Assembly (NCBI RefSeq): GCF_004770475.1
Contig: NZ_RQHK01000017.1
Location: forward strand, 62,001 to 126,000
DNA from: Leptospira mtsangambouensis
GTDB taxonomy: Bacteria > Spirochaetota > Leptospiria > Leptospirales > Leptospiraceae
Length of the DNA stretch: 64,000 nt
Direction: 5' to 3'
The position numbers and the translations under genes were made by a program. How positions within the stretch are numbered: position 1 is the stretch's first letter; every line of letters begins with the position of its first letter. The notes beneath the pieces are model-generated. The model was not told the origin of the DNA, made no database searches, and was given only the letters and a program-made list of their open reading frames with translations. Shown one piece after another: positions 61,238 through 64,000 of the stretch.

Positions 61238-61334
61238 TCACCAAAACCTAGTTCTTTTTCCTTACCTGGAAAGAGAAAAATCTAGCCTAGAATGATTCTA
61301 TCTGAAAGAATAGAGCAGAAACAAGGAGACTTTT

Positions 61335-61706
61335 GTGTCATACGAAGCGTATAAACTCATCCATATTTTAGGAATGTATCTTTTATTTTTATCCCTCGGC
61401 GGAATCACTCTCTACACCATCAATGGAGGGAAAAAATCGGAAAACAAATTCAAAGCTGCTGCAGCGATCTTCCACGGTGTGGGTTTATTGCTCCTTCTCG
61501 TTGCTGGATTTGGACTCATGAAGTTTCGTGGGATTTCCCATTCAGCACTTCCGGTTTGGGTGATTTTGAAAATCGTCATCTGGCTTGCGTTTGGTGGACT
61601 TTTGGCAATGGCATCAAAAAAAGAAAGTTTTGCAAAAATCCTTTGGTTTGTATTCCCACTTTTGGGTTTGTTTGCAGCTTACTTAGCATTCTACCAACCA
61701 TTTTAA
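61335..61706 (+). CDS. Four-helix membrane protein
   Basis: 123 residues with four membrane helices. GTG start at 61335 preceded by AAGGAG. The phrase YKLIHILGMYLLFLSLGGITLY and HGVGLLLLLVAGFGLMKFRG look like SirB/DUF420 or CopD-type four-helix proteins with possible haem-ligand His (His10, His46). Function unknown. Confidence 0.75.
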   Translation: MSYEAYKLIHILGMYLLFLSLGGITLYTINGGKKSENKFKAAAAIFHGVGLLLLLVAGFGLMKFRGISHSALPVWVILKIVIWLAFGGLLAMASKKESFAKILWFVFPLLGLFAAYLAFYQPF

Positions 61707-61723
61707 TTTTTTGATGATTGATT

Positions 61724-61760
61724 CCTCCCGTTGTTTTTGATACGGGAGGTTTGAATTTTC
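61724..61760 (+). terminator. Hairpin terminator after the membrane protein
   Basis: CCTCCCGT (61724-61731), ten-base loop, ACGGGAGG (61742-61749), then TTTGAATTTTC. An 8-bp GC-rich stem with a moderate T-tail. Confidence 0.65.
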
Positions 61761-61846
61761 ATTCCCACCTTTTTCTTTTTCGATTCTCAAAACAAACTCC
61801 GTCTACATAAAGAACAGAATTTATCTAAATGAATTTGTGAGGGAAT

Positions 61847-63238
61847 ATGAAAACAAGAATCGAAACCGACTCTATGGGTGAAATTGCTGTAGAAAACACT
61901 CGTTACTGGGGTGCACAAACCGAACGTTCCCTCCACCACTTCCATATCGGCAATGATAGATTTCCGAGAGAAATGATTCGAGCTCTTGGAATTTTAAAAA
62001 AGTGCGCAGCTCTCACAAATCATGGACTCGGAATTTTATCCAAAGAAAAAACAGAACTCATCGTAAAAGCATCAGAAGAAGTCATCTCAGGAATTTTGGA
62101 TGACCACTTTCCTCTTGTCATTTGGCAAACGGGATCAGGCACACAAACCAATATGAATGCGAATGAAGTTATATCGAATCGTGCCATCGAATTGGCAGGT
62201 GGAGTGATGGGTTCCAAAAATCCCATCCATCCCAATGACGATGTGAACAAAGCACAAAGTTCCAATGATACCTTTCCTACAGCCATGCACATTGCCTGCA
62301 CAGAACAACTCGTTCACAAACTCATCCCCGCCTTACAAATACTTCACGATACCTTCCAAAAAAAATCAAAAGAGTTTACAAACATCATTAAAATTGGAAG
62401 AACCCATTTGCAAGACGCTACACCTCTCACATTAGGGCAGGAGTTTTCGGGTTATGTACAACAACTCTCCTATTCCATAGACAGAGTCAAACGGGTCTTA
62501 CCATCTGTTTACCGATTGGCACTTGGCGGAACAGCTGTGGGAACAGGACTCAATACCCATCCTGAGTTTGCGGCGGGAGCGGCCGCTACGATAGCGAAAG
62601 AAACAGGACTTCCCTTTATCACTGCAGAAAACAAGTTTGAGGCACTCGCCGCCAATGATTCGTTAGTCGAAGTCAGTGGAGTTTTGAAAACCATTGCCTC
62701 TTCTCTGATGAAGATCGCAAACGATATTAGGTGGTTGGCCTCTGGCCCACGCTCTGGGATTGGAGAAATCTCCATTCCCGAAAATGAACCCGGCTCGTCC
62801 ATTATGCCAGGAAAGGTCAATCCCACACAATCCGAAGCTATGACGATGGTGGCCGCACAGGTCATTGGAAATGATGTGGCAGTGAATGTAGGAGGATCTT
62901 CCGGTAATTTTGAACTGAACGTATTCAAACCACTGATTATTTTTAATGTTCTCAATTCCATACGCCTGTTAGCGGATGCGATTCTGTCTTTTGAAGAACA
63001 TTGCGCAAGAGGAATAGAACCAAACCTTGAAACGATCGATCAAAATTTAAATCGTTCGTTAATGCTTGTGACAGCATTAAACCCTTATATTGGATATGAC
63101 AAAGCTGCCAAAATTGCTAAAACAGCTCACAAAGAAAACTCTACGTTAAAAGAAGCGGGAATCAAATTAGGCATTTTGACAGCAGAAGAATTTGATCTTT
63201 GGGTGAAACCGGAAGAGATGATCTCGCCTCAAGAGTAG
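61847..63238 (+). CDS. fumC: Fumarase class II
   Basis: 463 residues, typical for FumC. The family signature [10 protein letters not shown] is at about residues 317-326; other marks are [30 protein letters not shown] and [20 protein letters not shown]. Hydrates fumarate to malate in the citric acid cycle, oxygen-stable (no iron-sulfur cluster). Independent of the preceding gene, after a terminator. Confidence 0.97.
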   Translation: MKTRIETDSMGEIAVENTRYWGAQTERSLHHFHIGNDRFPREMIRALGILKKCAALTNHGLGILSKEKTELIVKASEEVISGILDDHFPLVIWQTGSGTQTNMNANEVISNRAIELAGGVMGSKNPIHPNDDVNKAQSSNDTFPTAMHIACTEQLVHKLIPALQILHDTFQKKSKEFTNIIKIGRTHLQDATPLTLGQEFSGYVQQLSYSIDRVKRVLPSVYRLALGGTAVGTGLNTHPEFAAGAAATIAKETGLPFITAENKFEALAANDSLVEVSGVLKTIASSLMKIANDIRWLASGPRSGIGEISIPENEPGSSIMPGKVNPTQSEAMTMVAAQVIGNDVAVNVGGSSGNFELNVFKPLIIFNVLNSIRLLADAILSFEEHCARGIEPNLETIDQNLNRSLMLVTALNPYIGYDKAAKIAKTAHKENSTLKEAGIKLGILTAEEFDLWVKPEEMISPQE

Positions 63239-63330
63239 TTTTGCCTTTTAAAAATCCAACAAAACAATACATCTGTATATTAGAATATTCTGCTTATAAA
63301 ATATGGAATATATCTTTTTTAATAAACTGA

Positions 63331-63359
63331 TTGACTTTTTTATTCGATTCTTTTTATTT
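63331..63359 (+). promoter_or_regulatory. Probable promoter of the riboswitch-antiporter unit
   Basis: TTGACT (63331-63336) and, 17 bases on, a weak -10 TTATTT (63354-63359). The transcript would start near the 5' arm of the riboswitch P1 stem. Confidence 0.35.
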
Positions 63360-63363
63360 GCCC

Positions 63364-63468
63364 TTGTCTAGCTCATATAGAGACGGGGGAACCAAATTTT
63401 GGGGCGTACTGCAATTGCAGAGGATATCTCTCAATCCTAGCCCGACAGCTAACCTCGGAGACTTTGAG
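63364..63468 (+). ncRNA. Cyclic di-AMP riboswitch (ydaO-yuaA type)
   Basis: The conserved ydaO segments are present in order: GTCT (5' P1 arm, 63366-63369), GAGACGGGGGAACC from 63380, TTTTGGGGCG, a variable hairpin near GCAATTGC, and the highly conserved 3' part CCCGACAGCTAACCTCGGAG ending in AGAC that pairs with GTCT. The B. subtilis ydaO leader shares CGGGGGACC, TTGGGG and GTCAGCTAACCTCGT. It precedes a cation:proton antiporter, a known target class. Rfam RF00379 is the family. Confidence 0.85.
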
Positions 63469-63512
63469 GGAGGGTAAATTACCTTCCGCAAACTATTTTT
63501 TTGTAAGGAAGG
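63469..63512 (+). promoter_or_regulatory. Expression platform with two exclusive hairpins
   Basis: GGAGGGT (63469-63475) can pair with ACCTTCC (63481-63487). The same CCTTCC (63482-63487) can instead pair with GGAAGG (63507-63512), which is the ribosome site. So one fold hides and the other frees the Shine-Dalgarno of the antiporter gene. A T-run (about 63496-63502) lies between. Confidence 0.55.
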
Positions 63513-63518
63513 AAGTTT

Positions 63519-64000
63519 ATGAAGTCCTCACTATTTTATTTCCTAGCGGTAGCTATTTTTTTTAGTTCACTCGCATTTGTTTTTTACCTCAGTCAGTTGT
63601 ATTTCCCACTCAATCACGGTTTAAATCCTTTGAGTTTGGAATTTAACTTCTCTACTTTTTTTGTAGGTATCTTTGCTCATTTAAAATCTCCCTTCGGGCG
63701 ATTGCTTCTGCAAATTTTACTAATCCTTGTTACATGCAAGATCTTTTCTTTTTTGTTTTCGTTGGTTCGAATACCCACTGTGATCGGAGAAATCACAGGA
63801 GGTTTGGTACTCGGGCCCTCCCTTCTTGGAATGTTGGCTCCCGAATTTTCCGAAATGATCTTTCCTGCCTCTTCTATGGGTTCATTAAAATTACTCAGCC
63901 AAGTGGGTTTGATATTTTTTATGTTTCTCATCGGGCTCGAAACTGACTGGAAAAATTTACATGGAAGTCTCCACACAGCAGTTGTCATCAGCCATGTATC
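63519..64000 (+). CDS. Cation:proton antiporter (CPA2/KefB-like), C-terminus cut off by window edge
   Basis: Frame starts with ATG at 63519, behind AAGGAAGGA, and is open to the window end, giving 160 residues so far. N-terminal hydrophobic helix (FLAVAIFFSSLAFVFYL), then the Na+/H+ exchanger opening: LLQILLILVTCKIFSFLFSLVRIPTVIGEITGGLVLGPSLLGML (in parts) with GEITGGLVLGPS and LGMLAPE, and LLSQVGLIFFMFLIGLETD. CPA2 members exchange K+ or Na+ for H+. Controlled by the c-di-AMP riboswitch upstream. Confidence 0.9.
   Translation, partial: MKSSLFYFLAVAIFFSSLAFVFYLSQLYFPLNHGLNPLSLEFNFSTFFVGIFAHLKSPFGRLLLQILLILVTCKIFSFLFSLVRIPTVIGEITGGLVLGPSLLGMLAPEFSEMIFPASSMGSLKLLSQVGLIFFMFLIGLETDWKNLHGSLHTAVVISHV

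Noticed and set aside
1..64000. CRISPR array, rRNA, tRNA, phage or insertion sequence
   Set aside because: No regularly spaced repeats, no cloverleaf with a CCA-like acceptor, no rRNA core and no transposase or integrase frame were found on reading both strands.

Overview
The window reads as chromosomal DNA of a spirochaete of the genus Leptospira, most likely a free-living (saprophytic) species. The evidence is AT-rich DNA, the family content (DUF1574 next to an MBOAT acyltransferase, 7TMR-DISM/SpoIIE phosphatase, PAS/HisKA_2 kinase, crotonyl-CoA reductase, acetoacetyl-CoA synthetase, many short lipoproteins and signal peptides) and the frequent TTG/GTG starts. I saw no rRNA, tRNA, CRISPR array, phage or insertion sequence; it is ordinary core/accessory chromosome with several interesting local systems.

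Layout. 1-8.1 kb: a truncated zinc-ribbon/ankyrin protein on the minus strand, then a plus-strand run (SDR-like protein, alcohol dehydrogenase, DUF4846 protein, HEAT-like secreted protein, LOG-family hydrolase, secreted protein, MFS carrier). 8.1-17.2 kb: VOC-like and DUF2071 proteins, then the cell-elongation operon mreC-mreD-mrdA-rodA with a coiled-coil protein behind it, and ribF convergent to it. 17.2-29 kb: STAS anti-sigma antagonist, secreted proteins, a J-domain protein, manA, pirin, a GH43/GH32-like propeller protein, a SRPBCC protein, a GlpT-like carrier, cysteine synthase and acetoacetyl-CoA synthetase. 29-37.6 kb: MBOAT + DUF1574 pair (extracellular acylation) and a heavy-metal RND efflux operon headed by a small Cys/His-rich protein. 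37.5-43.5 kb: lipoprotein dienelactone hydrolase, an acyl-CoA dehydrogenase behind a perfect palindromic TetR-type operator, and a desaturase / ferredoxin reductase / TetR group that resembles the DesT-DesCB lipid-remodelling system of pseudomonads. 43.5-50.8 kb: a receiver-PAS-PAS-HisKA_2 kinase, a 6-pyruvoyl-tetrahydropterin-synthase homologue with Glu in place of the catalytic Cys, DUF1858, FAH-family, DUF2721, MDR and VOC proteins, and crotonyl-CoA carboxylase/reductase. 50.8-55.4 kb: a five-gene minus-strand cluster that contains an MbnP-like four-Cys lipoprotein and its MbnH-like di-haem partner with a Cys/His-rich protein, another lipoprotein and an outer-membrane barrel. 55.4-64 kb: a SpoIIE phosphatase, Na/Pi symporter, SlyD, an RRM protein, a P-loop kinase-like protein, fumC, and at the very end a cyclic-di-AMP (ydaO-type) riboswitch in front of a cation:proton antiporter that runs off the window.

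How it fits together. The strongest system-level signal is the MbnP/MbnH-like (metallo-mystery pair) cluster, which pairs a predicted copper-binding lipoprotein, a MauG-like di-haem enzyme that in methanotroph homologues makes kynurenine from tryptophan, and a barrel that could be the outer-membrane route. A small Cys/His-rich protein of similar build heads both this cluster and the RND metal efflux operon 20 kb away. The lipid block (desaturase, electron donor, TetR and matching palindromes) is a self-contained regulon, and the riboswitch ties ion transport to c-di-AMP.
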